Source: UBA2561 sp964577275 (GTDB taxonomy: Bacteria > Bacteroidota > Bacteroidia > Cytophagales > Thermoflexibacteraceae). From it: DNA of 21,104 bases. Each line of letters opens with the position of its first letter. Within the stretch, counting starts at the first letter, position 1. The notes beneath the pieces were generated by a model. The model made no database searches. It saw only the letters and a list, made by a program, of their open reading frames with translations, and was not told the DNA's origin. Below are positions 9,301 through 15,426 of the stretch, piece after piece. The stretch lies in assembly GCA_964577275.1 (NCBI GenBank), contig CAZNYR010000068.1, forward strand, positions 1 to 21,104. The letters run 5' to 3'. A program made the position numbers and the translations under genes.

Positions 9301-10304
9301 CATTCCAGATAATCAATGTTTTGTGGTTTGATAATCGTATTTTCGTAAGCCCGTTGCAATGCCAAAACTTGCCCCTTTGGATTTGGACTCAAAAGAAATT
9401 TTCCTCGTCCATCATTCGATAGTCCGATACCTGAAATACAAGCATAAATTCGGTCGCCATCTCGTTTGGCATCCTCGTATCGTTTGAGGAGCAACATTCC
9501 CGCACCTTCGGACGAAATCAAACCTTGTGAGTTTTTGTCAAAAGGCGCACTTTTTTGGTTATCGGGTGCGTAGGCATGAAAAATCGAAAATCCCATGTGA
9601 ATAAACAAAGGGTCTGCTCCGCTGACTGCCCCCGCCAACATCAAATCTGCATTTCCGTTCAGAAGTTCATCGCACGCCAATTTGACCGCATAAAGCGAGG
9701 AGGCGCAAGCGGCATCGAGCGAAAAATGATTTCCGCCCAAGCCCAATGCTTGTGAGATAATTCCCGTAGGCGAACTCGACAACAAAGGGTTATGTTCGGT
9801 GGGATGTTTGGGGTGGTCGATGGCAGGTAATTTGAAGTCAGATTTGTCCAATAATTTTGCCAAAATAGGGCTGACCGTATCGGTATAAAATTGGGCAAAA
9901 AGGTCGTGGCTCGTTCGGGTTGGGAAGGATAAATTTCCGACAATTACGCCACATTTTTTGAGCAATTCGGCACGATGAAGGTATTGTCCATCAGCAAGGG
10001 CTTGACGAGAAACATGAAGCGTCCATTTGTACAAATCATCCAGATTTTCAAGGGTTTGGGCGTTCATTTTGTAGCCATTCGCATCAAAATTAAACTTGCG
10101 AATATAACCGCCTCGAAGCGAATAACATTTGTCGGGTTTTCCTTTTTCGGTGTCATAAAAAAAGTTGGGGTCTGCGCCAAAATCTTCATGCGTAGAAACC
10201 GAAGTAACGTCTTTCCGTTGGATTAAATTTTCCCAAAATTCTTGGGGCGTTTCGGCTTCGGGGAAAAGTCCCGCCATGCCGATTATCGCTATTTTTTCTT
10301 TCAT
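3303..10304 (-). CDS. pfaC: PfaC-like polyunsaturated fatty acid / secondary lipid synthase, KS-CLF-AT-DH-DH
   Basis: This 2333-residue cytosolic iterative synthase would condense, and dehydrate/isomerise, acyl chains held on a partner ACP. Domains in order: ketosynthase (about 4-460; Cys200 in LDAACASS, His336 in ECHATGT, His371 in KSNMGH); chain-length factor-like KS (about 477-950; Cys replaced by Glu686, first His lost); acyltransferase (about 1085-1425; Ser1180 in GYSMGEAS, probable His1306); a low-complexity linker (1470-1520); then two FabA-like double hot-dog dehydratases (about 1545-1925 and 1960-2330; His1826/Glu1840 in WYFPCHFRDD...LQAE, His2228/Glu2242 in CHFYQDPVMPGSLGIE). No ACP serine motif, ketoreductase or enoyl reductase is seen. 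PfaC of marine gamma-proteobacteria lacks the AT, so the order here is closer to Pfa3-type proteins. The PUFA product is inferred; a related long-chain or glycolipid product is possible. Confidence 0.85.
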   Translation of the reverse strand: MKEKIAIIGMAGLFPEAETPQEFWENLIQRKDVTSVSTHEDFGADPNFFYDTEKGKPDKCYSLRGGYIRKFNFDANGYKMNAQTLENLDDLYKWTLHVSRQALADGQYLHRAELLKKCGVIVGNLSFPTRTSHDLFAQFYTDTVSPILAKLLDKSDFKLPAIDHPKHPTEHNPLLSSSPTGIISQALGLGGNHFSLDAACASSLYAVKLACDELLNGNADLMLAGAVSGADPLFIHMGFSIFHAYAPDNQKSAPFDKNSQGLISSEGAGMLLLKRYEDAKRDGDRIYACISGIGLSNDGRGKFLLSPNPKGQVLALQRAYENTIIKPQNIDYLECHATGTPLGDVTEINSIETFYGENAPRIGSAKSNMGHLLTAAGMAGMMKVILSMEHDLIPPTIKISETIFSKNSVINSDKIVQNPTTWSEIMRGYDLVGDNGKKVKFAGVNAFGFGGTNAHVILEQNPKTIPFEPQKPENKHFKMAIIGMDAHFGNCKNLNELYLSIHEGRQEFIPLPPKRWMGMEQNQELLKEYGFENGEPPKGAYITDFEIDLLRFKIQPKEAEKLEPQQTLMLKVADNALKDAGFDPKSQNSANVAVIIAMESELAIHHYLGRWDMGWQVEQALKNANLELNPAKKQAFQELAKNLIYEHTEKKSSAGQHTSFIGNIITARISSLWDFTGASFTISSGENSTFKALEIAKSMLANGEVEAVVIGAVDLAGGFENTISRNKLTPVGNGNFSLSYLKNSGGRTIGEGAGAIVLKRSDEAQKSNDRIYAQIDDINFVQADAFLEHDELASKLPPEIAPEKIAENCKNILKKNTISAQNIGILEVSGNGILSDDNSEIQGVINGYALENHSEKTTAIGSVKSNIGHTSAAAGMASLIKTALCLHYRFIPAIPKRENPKNSSLFEKSPFYFPNESRPWIVEKYEKRTAGINAIGSDGTAVHLLVSEPTISVANPENQHEIFLHRAEKDLPKNHFQLQNSAEKLFLISGNSQTEILENLNELKNQISDFSDKNLFDLARSFYRKFKAQNEPKFMLVIIALSIEKLNKEINILQNKVPQSFETGKPCQTPAGSYFTPKPLGKSAKVVNVYSGSTAAYPNMGKDLFQMFPELMETFEAMIPDYQTVLPHKILYPKVIDDSVKIPEFDTVSQMSIGTSFSAIYTKIFGENLNIKPSIAMGYSMGEASGMWYGLEVWNARNVKQIFHDSPIFNHHVGGELKTLQNYWKMPAEEVKKRWRSFSVFEPSENVRELIELHNSKITQVWEKAYLTFINTPTECVVSGDGQTCKTLLRGAGFRVREMIINNVTHHDFVKSEYDLLMKLHDLPVEKTPKIDFYGGQNYAPLKLDRKTIAENSTQICFRGVDFPKQVNKVYEDGGRIFIEQGPGGYCARWIETILDGREGLAIPANRKKFSDLKNLLFAVARLVSHGKEVNLAAFFEDDYALEKNAPRQLFKKITLGAAPISAILTPENLEKFKVEASEILAQKSVVKTQPTAEKNTKSESKNTVETIEKVTQATLETIGENGLKLQNYHDPNRLNDRKIIWNEDDLREFAYGKIAKVFGEKYSVIDTHSRRVMLPKDPYLLVSRITHLEGATHEFKPSKMTTEYDIPYNSWFSTDGQIPWAVSVESGQCDLMLISYLGIDFQAKGELVYRLLDCTMTFLDDLPYEGQTLRYDISINSFARSGRNLLFFFSYNCYVEDRLVLIMRGGCAGFFSDAELAEGQGVVYTKDELEAKRNALKKNFTPLLNCTKTIFNRNDLLHLVHGNIDKCFGEDYISNGKNPSLRMPPEEILMLDRITKLDPKGGTWGLGIIEAEKDLKPDDWYFPCHFRDDEVLAGSLQAEGGGQLLRFFMLYLGLQRLTDNARFQPVTDIPQKVRCRKEVPACEGILTYRMEVKEIGLVPRPYVLADLEIIFNGKIAVHFENLGLHLREKNDPMYLEKKSDTFNGVPVSQPEKSTILDESHITEFALGSLAKAFGDEFLIYEGRTVSRQPNTKLQFISRVTELEGKRCGYKPDGKITAEYDVPSDAWYFKENASPTMPYSVLMEIALQPCGLMSAYLGSTLKYPDKSMYFRNLDGEGTMTNYPDLRGKTIVNKCVMTSTVSLAGTIIQKFTFAVSCDGEAFYTGWASFGYFPPESLATQAGLDEGKHILPWMEQHEITNSKRFDLGLGLARKLFYQSGLSKKSYFRLSENELDLIDKVSIIANGGKYGKGYIHASKIVRRSDWYFTCHFYQDPVMPGSLGIEAILQALQAYAIQQKLGSEFKNPRFTHTPNTKTSWKYRGQILAPDRDMQLEIHIKSVEKLDGRLNILADAYLWKQTMRIYQVTDLGLAIEEL

Positions 10305-10331
10305 AAATTAAAGGCTTGCATTATTTTCCTA

Positions 10332-10339
10332 CAAAATTA
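10332..10339 (-). promoter_or_regulatory. Candidate -7 box for the PfaC-like gene
   Basis: The minus strand carries TAATTTTG, an exact match to TAnnTTTG, 27 bp upstream of the ATG at 10304. The predicted transcript start would leave a leader of about 20 bases. No clear TTTG -33 box is present (a TTTT/TTTA stretch lies at about the right distance). In such AT-rich DNA a chance match is possible. The rest of the 188-bp gap between this gene and smc holds nothing else I can support. Confidence 0.35.
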
Positions 10340-10492
10340 TTTATTTGGGAAAATAGTCGTAAAATTGATTCGATTCAGATTGTGCGAAATTAGGAAAAAA
10401 TTGGATAGGAATTAGGAGAAAATGCAAATTACCAAGAAGAACAGACCCGCTCACTTTACGCATGGTCATCCATGATGTTGATGCAATATTTT

Positions 10493-13400
10493 TTATAAAT
10501 GATGCTTGCCCATATCCCGCAAATCCACGGGCAAAACCCTCGAAACGCCGTAATCGCTGGCGGGCATCGTAACACCGTACACCACGTCAGTTTGCGCCAT
10601 CGTTCGTTTGTTGTGCGTTACGATAATGAATTGAGAATCAGTCGAAAACTTCTTAATAATTCGGTTGAATTTATCAATATTTGCATCGTCCAGAGGCGCA
10701 TCCACCTCGTCAAAAATACAAAAAGGTGCAGGGCGCAAAAGATAAATCGCAAAAAGCAAAGAAATCGCCGTGAGCGTTTTTTCGCCACCCGAAAGTTGAT
10801 TAATTGTCAGCGGTTTTTTGCCTTTTGGTCGGGCAATAATGTCCAGCTTAGATTCGAGCGGATTTTCAGGTTCAGCCAAGATTAAATCGCAGGAATCTTC
10901 CTCCGAAAAAAGCGACCGAAAAACATGAATGAAATTTGTACGAATTTGATGAAATGCATTCATAAAATTTTCCTGTGCCGTCTTGTCTGTTTCTTCGATG
11001 GTCTGTAAAAGTGAATTTTTTGCATTCACCAAATCCTGCTTCTGGGCATCAATAAAATCGTATCGTCCTTTGATTTCTTGGTAGGCTTCGGGCGCAGCCA
11101 AATTGATTTGTCCAAATTTTTGCAAATTTTGCTTTAGGGTCTGCATTTTTACCTTTAAATCTTCCTCCGAAAATGCCGAAAATGCCATTTCTGTATTTTC
11201 CAAAAGGGCATCCAAATCTTCCTCAAATTCGACCGCCAAACGTTCTTGGGTCGATAGCATTTCGATGCGTAGTTCGTTGGCTTGATGGTGCAAATTTTGT
11301 AAGATTTGTTCGGTATTTTCTCGTTTTTGGCGAGTTTCCGAAATCCATTTCTCGGCAGCCGTAATTTGCCCTCGAAGTGCATAAAATTCCTTTTCTGTTT
11401 CGTTTACGCCAGCCTTAATTTGTTCTCGTTCGTGCTTTAGTTTTTGTAAAATTTCGCCCGAATTTTCGATGTTATTTTCGGAATTATCCAACTGATTTCC
11501 AATCATTTGTAAATCCAAAGTTAATTTTTCAATGCGTTTTTTTGAGCCTTCCAAATTCTTCTTTTTGTAGTCCGTTTCTTTGTTCAAACCTTCCGCCTGA
11601 TTTTGTTTTTGGAGCATCAAAATATTTTGTTCATGATAGGCTTTACTTGCCAATTCTTTGGTTTCTTCGGCTTCTTCCAACTGAATTTCTAAACTTTCGG
11701 TTTTCTCCCGAAGTTCATTAATTTCGGTTTTGATTTGGGCTAATTTGGGCGATTTTTCGGCTAAAATTTCCTTGAACTCATAGATTTTTTCTTGAATTTC
11801 TTGATGTCGCTCATCTTGTTTTTGTACAATTTCTGTCAGTTGTTCTTTTCGACTTCTGACCGAAACGATTTGCTGTTTTAATGTACTGACAAAATGTTCG
11901 GTTTCTCGGATTTCTGCCTGATAGCTTTCGGATTTTAGTCTTTCAATTTCGGATTCATTTTGTAGTATGTTTCCGTCAATTTTTTGAATTTTTTTTTCAA
12001 TATTTTCAATTTCAAAAGCCAAGTTTTTCAATCGACTGATACGCCCAATTTTTTTACCTTCAAAACTCCCAACCGAACCGCCAAATAACTCCGAATTTTG
12101 TCGAATAATTTTCCCATCTAAGGTTACGAAAGTAAAACTCGTTTGGTAATTTTTTTCATTTTTCAAAAATTCAAAATCTTGTCCACTTTCAAAATTTTTC
12201 AAAATAAAAATATCATTTAATAAACTGTAAATCAAGTTTTTATAATCGGATTCAAATTCAATAATTTCCGTCAAACGAATGGTATTTTCGATTTTTGGAA
12301 GTGTGATTTTTTCGGTTTCTAACATATCTTCTAAGACAAAAAAACCCGCTTTTCCTTTGTCATTTTTATCCAAAATTTGGAGTCCTTCGAGGGCTTCTTT
12401 TTCAGTCTGAACGATATAATAATTCAAATATTTCTGCAAAATATTTTCTAATGCAGGACGGTATTTTTCTTCACAAGTCAAAACATCCGAAAGCAACGGA
12501 ATATCGTAATTCCAAGCCTTATTTTTCTTCAAAAACTTGATGGCTTCGGGAAAACCTTCCAAATTATCAATGACCGATTTTAATAATTTATATTCGTTCC
12601 CAAGCGCATCCAAAGACCGATTCAAATTAATTCTCAATTCTTTGAATTGTTTAATTTTAGTTTTGGTATTGATTATATTTTCTTGTAATCGTTTTTCTTT
12701 GACTTGTAGTTCTTCGGCTTCAAATTCTTTGGTTTCCAAATTGATTCGTAAGTCTTCTAATTTGCCCGAAAATTCTTGCAAATGACTTTGCTGTGATTCA
12801 CTTTCCGTAAAAATCCGTTCGGATTCTTGGCGTGCGTTATTGTGCTGAATTTGAGCTGATTCCATTGTTTTTTTTAGGTGTTGCGCTTCTTTTTCCTGAA
12901 TTTTTAGGCGTTCCTGAATCGTGTGATATTGCTGTCGCACTTCGGCAGAAATGGCTTTTTGTTTTTCAAGATTTTTCTTTTCCGAATCAAAATTTTGGAA
13001 GGCTTGGGATAAGATTTTTTGCACCGAATTAAGTTGTATTTCCAGACTTTCTAACTCGGATTCTGACGATTCAATAATATTTTTTTCGTGGGCTAATTGC
13101 AGTTCGAGCGTTTGTTTTTTTTCGTGCAAAAACCCTTGTCTTTCGGCTTTTAATTTTTGTTCATTCTCAAATTCTTTAATTTTTGCGGTCTGCTGATTAA
13201 GTGTTTTTTGACGCGAAAAAAGTAATGTTTCTGTTTTTTGTATGTTGATTTTTTGTTGTTCTACTTCGTGATTTTTGGCTTGAATTTGTGTGCTTAAATT
13301 TTCTTTTTCTTTGGATTCAAATTGTATTTTTTCTTGTAATGAAGTAAACTTTTTGACTTTCTGACTGACCGATTTTCGGGCATAATCCAAGCTAATTTTT

Positions 13401-14068
13401 TTGTATTCGGTTTTGGTTTGGTCATATTTTTGGGCTTGTTTGGCTTGTCGTTCTAAGGACTTCAAATTTTTCTCAATTTCAAAGAGCAAATCCTCGATTC
13501 GGCTTAGGTCTTGGTCTGTGTCTTTGAGTTTTTTGAAGGTTTCTTTTTTTTGGGCTTTAAATTTAGAAATTCCTGCGGCTTCCTCGAACAATCCTCGCCG
13601 CGAATTATGCGTATCGTTGAGGATTTCGTCCACCATTTTCAACTCAATAATGGCATAATTATCCGAGCCTATACCCTTGTCCATGAGCAAGTTATGAATA
13701 TCTTTGAGCCGACAAACGACATTATTGAGTAGGTATTCGCTGTCGCCCGTTCGGTAGTATCGGCGGGCAATGGTAACTTGTGAATATTCGGTTGGGAGTA
13801 GGTTTTTATTGTTGTCAAAAGTGAGGGAAACCTCTGCCATTTGGAGGGGTTTTCGGTGTTTTGTGCCGTTAAAAATGATGTTTTCCATTTTGTCGGAGCG
13901 CAGATTTTTGGTGCGTTGTTCGCCCAGTACCCAGCGCATGGCATCGACCACGTTGGATTTGCCGCACCCGTTGGGACCGACAATGCCCGTGATGCCTTTG
14001 TCAAAATGGATAACTGCCTTTTCGCCAAATGATTTAAAACCCTTGATTTCCAGTCGAGTAAGTTGCAT
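10493..14068 (-). CDS. smc: Chromosome segregation ATPase SMC
   Basis: This is a full-length 1191-residue SMC protein, the core of the condensin-like complex with ScpA and ScpB that organises and separates replicated chromosomes. The N-terminal half-ATPase has Walker A GPNGCGKS (31-38). A long coiled coil follows (about 165-490). The hinge spans about 495-672 and ends in the glycine-rich FGGSVGSFEGKK. A second coiled coil runs to about 1040. The C-terminal half has the signature LSGGEK (from 1092), Walker B FCIFDE (Asp1120, Glu1121) and VTHNKRTM. The ATG at 14068 puts MQLTRLEIKGFKSFGEK at the N-terminus, the normal SMC start. It is a chromosomal housekeeping gene and marks the left border of the accessory island. 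ScpA/ScpB are not in the window. Confidence 0.98.
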   Translation of the reverse strand: MQLTRLEIKGFKSFGEKAVIHFDKGITGIVGPNGCGKSNVVDAMRWVLGEQRTKNLRSDKMENIIFNGTKHRKPLQMAEVSLTFDNNKNLLPTEYSQVTIARRYYRTGDSEYLLNNVVCRLKDIHNLLMDKGIGSDNYAIIELKMVDEILNDTHNSRRGLFEEAAGISKFKAQKKETFKKLKDTDQDLSRIEDLLFEIEKNLKSLERQAKQAQKYDQTKTEYKKISLDYARKSVSQKVKKFTSLQEKIQFESKEKENLSTQIQAKNHEVEQQKINIQKTETLLFSRQKTLNQQTAKIKEFENEQKLKAERQGFLHEKKQTLELQLAHEKNIIESSESELESLEIQLNSVQKILSQAFQNFDSEKKNLEKQKAISAEVRQQYHTIQERLKIQEKEAQHLKKTMESAQIQHNNARQESERIFTESESQQSHLQEFSGKLEDLRINLETKEFEAEELQVKEKRLQENIINTKTKIKQFKELRINLNRSLDALGNEYKLLKSVIDNLEGFPEAIKFLKKNKAWNYDIPLLSDVLTCEEKYRPALENILQKYLNYYIVQTEKEALEGLQILDKNDKGKAGFFVLEDMLETEKITLPKIENTIRLTEIIEFESDYKNLIYSLLNDIFILKNFESGQDFEFLKNEKNYQTSFTFVTLDGKIIRQNSELFGGSVGSFEGKKIGRISRLKNLAFEIENIEKKIQKIDGNILQNESEIERLKSESYQAEIRETEHFVSTLKQQIVSVRSRKEQLTEIVQKQDERHQEIQEKIYEFKEILAEKSPKLAQIKTEINELREKTESLEIQLEEAEETKELASKAYHEQNILMLQKQNQAEGLNKETDYKKKNLEGSKKRIEKLTLDLQMIGNQLDNSENNIENSGEILQKLKHEREQIKAGVNETEKEFYALRGQITAAEKWISETRQKRENTEQILQNLHHQANELRIEMLSTQERLAVEFEEDLDALLENTEMAFSAFSEEDLKVKMQTLKQNLQKFGQINLAAPEAYQEIKGRYDFIDAQKQDLVNAKNSLLQTIEETDKTAQENFMNAFHQIRTNFIHVFRSLFSEEDSCDLILAEPENPLESKLDIIARPKGKKPLTINQLSGGEKTLTAISLLFAIYLLRPAPFCIFDEVDAPLDDANIDKFNRIIKKFSTDSQFIIVTHNKRTMAQTDVVYGVTMPASDYGVSRVLPVDLRDMGKHHL

Positions 14069-14109
14069 TTTGTAAACCGATTTCTGTTTGACTTGCAGGA
14101 AATAGCCCG

Positions 14110-14139
14110 CAAAAATAGGATTTTTTTTGGGATTACAAG
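14110..14139 (-). promoter_or_regulatory. Candidate smc promoter
   Basis: On the minus strand CTTG (plus 14136-14139) and TATTTTTG (plus 14110-14117) are 18 bp apart. They match the Bacteroidota -33 TTTG (3 of 4) and -7 TAnnTTTG (8 of 8). The -7 box is 42 bp from the smc ATG. This is the best two-part promoter match in the window. Confidence 0.5.
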
Positions 14140-14150
14140 ATAATCAAAAA

Positions 14151-14190
14151 TGCTAACTATTGTGGGTTGTACTGATAAAATGCTAATTAT
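14151..14190 (+). repeat. Direct repeat pair, candidate controller-protein operators
   Basis: TGCTAACTAT (14151-14160) and TGCTAATTAT (14181-14190) differ at one base and are exactly 30 bp apart, about three helical turns, so a protein would meet both on one face. Each is preceded within 10 bp by GATAA. The second copy fills the end of the spacer and overlaps the first base of the -7 box of the controller gene; the first lies upstream of the -33 box. One activating site upstream and one repressing site over the promoter is the arrangement used by restriction-modification controller proteins. The binding itself is inferred. Confidence 0.5.
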
Positions 14191-14197
14191 AGTTTTA
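14167..14197 (+). promoter_or_regulatory. Candidate promoter of the controller/endonuclease operon
   Basis: TTG (14167-14169) and TAGTTTTA (14190-14197, 7 of 8 to TAnnTTTG) are separated by 20 bp. The expected transcript start is within about 12 bp of the controller ATG at 14214, so the mRNA would have almost no leader. Operator-like repeats flank and overlap it. Confidence 0.4.
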
Positions 14198-14213
14198 CCG
14201 ACTAAAATTATCA

Positions 14214-14435
14214 ATGAAAGCAGATAGAAACATCTTAGTAAAGTTTGGTCAGAAAGTACGAAAGTTACGCACAGAACGAGGAGTTTCACAAGAAGAATTA
14301 GCTCATCAAGCTGATTTTCATAGAACTTATATCGGAATGATTGAACGTGCAGAAAGAAATATCACACTTGCCAATCTTGAAAAACTTGCTAACGCTTTAG
14401 GAATCACAGTTTCAGAATTAACCAGTAATTTATAA
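14214..14435 (+). CDS. XRE-family controller (C) protein of the restriction-modification system
   Basis: This 73-residue DNA-binding protein is made almost entirely of one lambda-Cro/XRE helix-turn-helix fold. VSQEELAHQADF and RTYIGMIERAERN form the turn and recognition helices (about 24-49), and ITLANLEKLANALGI is the last helix pair. Size and sequence type match C proteins, which activate and then limit transcription of the restriction gene so that methylation comes first in a new host. It begins a tight operon, since the endonuclease ATG follows its stop after one base. Paired operator-like repeats lie directly upstream. A general XRE repressor is possible, but the context makes the controller role likely. 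Confidence 0.85.
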   Translation: MKADRNILVKFGQKVRKLRTERGVSQEELAHQADFHRTYIGMIERAERNITLANLEKLANALGITVSELTSNL

Positions 14436-14436
14436 A

Positions 14437-15367
14437 ATGGATTTAGAACAAATAAATAAAATTACCTCTTCAGAAGGTATTACAGCAATTGGAATAAAAC
14501 ACCACTCAAAAGCATCAGAATCATACATTTATGTTGATATTCAATTTGATGATAGCATTCATAAGACAGTGATTCCATATTATTACCGTAGAACAGGATT
14601 ACTAATTGAAAATGAAACAGAATTAGCTGAATATTTGATTTCTATTAAACAGAATTTTGCGCCAAAGGCAATCGCAACATTCACTAAGGAAAACAAAGAA
14701 TATTCAAAAAAGGAGTTATCAGGTAAGAAAGCGACAAAACCATTTTTTGATAAATTATTAAATCTGAAATGGAATAGCGTAAAATATGATTTACCTGAAA
14801 ACCCAAATTGGGCAAGAAGAATCCAAGATATTAAAGAATTAGGTTTTACTCTGGTTACAGATACGAATAAGAAAATTGAAGGAAAGGAAGAAAAAGGAAC
14901 TCATCTTTTGTTATTACCTATTCCTCAAGGAGATAAAACTGGTTATGAAACTTTTAGTAGCNNNNNNNNNNGCAATCAAAATAATTGGAGCAAGAAATGA
15001 ATATGATTTGGCTGGAGGAAATCCAAAAAGATTAATTCCCGACCATAAATTTCCTGAAATTCGATGGGATGAAAAGACAAAAGAAGAAAACCCTGATGAT
15101 ATGTCAGAAAAAGACATTATTCAAAAATTTCAATTATTAGATAATCAACGTAATTTACAAAAGCGAGAAGTCTGTCGGGGGTGTTTTCAAACTAATCAGA
15201 GAGGAACACTATTTGGTATTAACTATTTTTATAAAGGAAGTATTGAATGGGATGAAAATGTACCAAAAACAGGAAAAGAAGCCGAAGAAGGCTGTGTTGG
15301 TTGTGGATGGTATGATATTCGGGCTTGGCGAGATAGTTTAAATAACCTCTTGGAAAATGATGAATAA
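14437..15367 (+). CDS. Type II restriction endonuclease, HNH (beta-beta-alpha-metal) class, interrupted by a scaffold gap
   Basis: One gene is split by ten Ns. The upstream part (ATG at 14437) has 175 codons with WNSVKYDLPENPNWARRIQD and ends near GYETFSS. The downstream part is in another frame and resumes IKIIGARNEYDLAGG. The catalytic region reads IPDHKFPEIRWD (Asp at 15041, His at 15044), then KFQLLDNQRNLQK (Asn at 15152), which is the D-H...N...K pattern of HNH nucleases. Two CxxC pairs (VCRGC at 15170-15184 and GCVGC at 15290-15304) could bind a structural zinc. The frames join if the true gap is a multiple of three. It should cleave DNA at the site protected by the neighbouring methyltransferase. 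The C protein is one base upstream and the methyltransferase 59 bp downstream. I cannot name the recognition site. Confidence 0.8.
14962..14971. other. Scaffold gap (10 N)
   Basis: Ten undetermined bases lie inside the restriction endonuclease gene. Ten is a conventional filler length. The reading frames on either side agree only if the real number of missing bases is divisible by three. Confidence 0.99.
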
Positions 15368-15396
15368 GATTAGCATACAATAATTAGCTTTTTTTG

Positions 15397-15404
15397 TAAT
15401 TTTG
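15397..15404 (+). promoter_or_regulatory. Candidate -7 box of the methyltransferase gene
   Basis: TAATTTTG matches TAnnTTTG exactly and ends 22 bp before the methyltransferase ATG, in the 59-bp gap after the endonuclease. It would let the protective methyltransferase be made independently of the C-protein-controlled endonuclease transcript. No convincing -33 box is seen, and the surrounding T- and A-runs make chance matches more likely. Confidence 0.4.
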
Positions 15405-15426
15405 TAAAAAAAAGAAAAGTATATAA

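Noticed and set aside
3303..10304. Reading the megasynthase as a modular polyketide synthase or a type I fatty acid synthase.
   Set aside because: It lacks ACP, ketoreductase and enoyl reductase, and has FabA-like double hot-dog dehydratases and a KS-CLF pair, which point to the PfaC class.
10422..10475. A 17-codon plus-strand frame with AGGAG four bases before its ATG, between smc and the synthase gene.
   Set aside because: It has no sequence character, sits on the opposite strand to both neighbours and is too short to support; the purine-rich site may be chance.
10440..10493. A hairpin downstream of smc (GCAT/ATGC and CATC/GATG arms around 10460-10484) as an intrinsic terminator.
   Set aside because: The stem is short and interrupted, and no T-run follows.
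13669..14289. A 206-codon minus-strand frame overlapping the start of smc and the C gene.
   Set aside because: It is an alternate frame of smc, has no recognisable motif and would run through a promoter region and an opposing gene.
14876..15367. A separate 163-codon gene starting before the N gap.
   Set aside because: Its first 28 residues are an out-of-frame shadow of the upstream endonuclease part; only the portion after the gap is real and belongs to the same gene.
15388..15414. T-run and A-run inverted repeat between the endonuclease and methyltransferase as a terminator.
   Set aside because: The stem would be only A-T pairs with no G-C core; it is better seen as an AT-rich promoter region.
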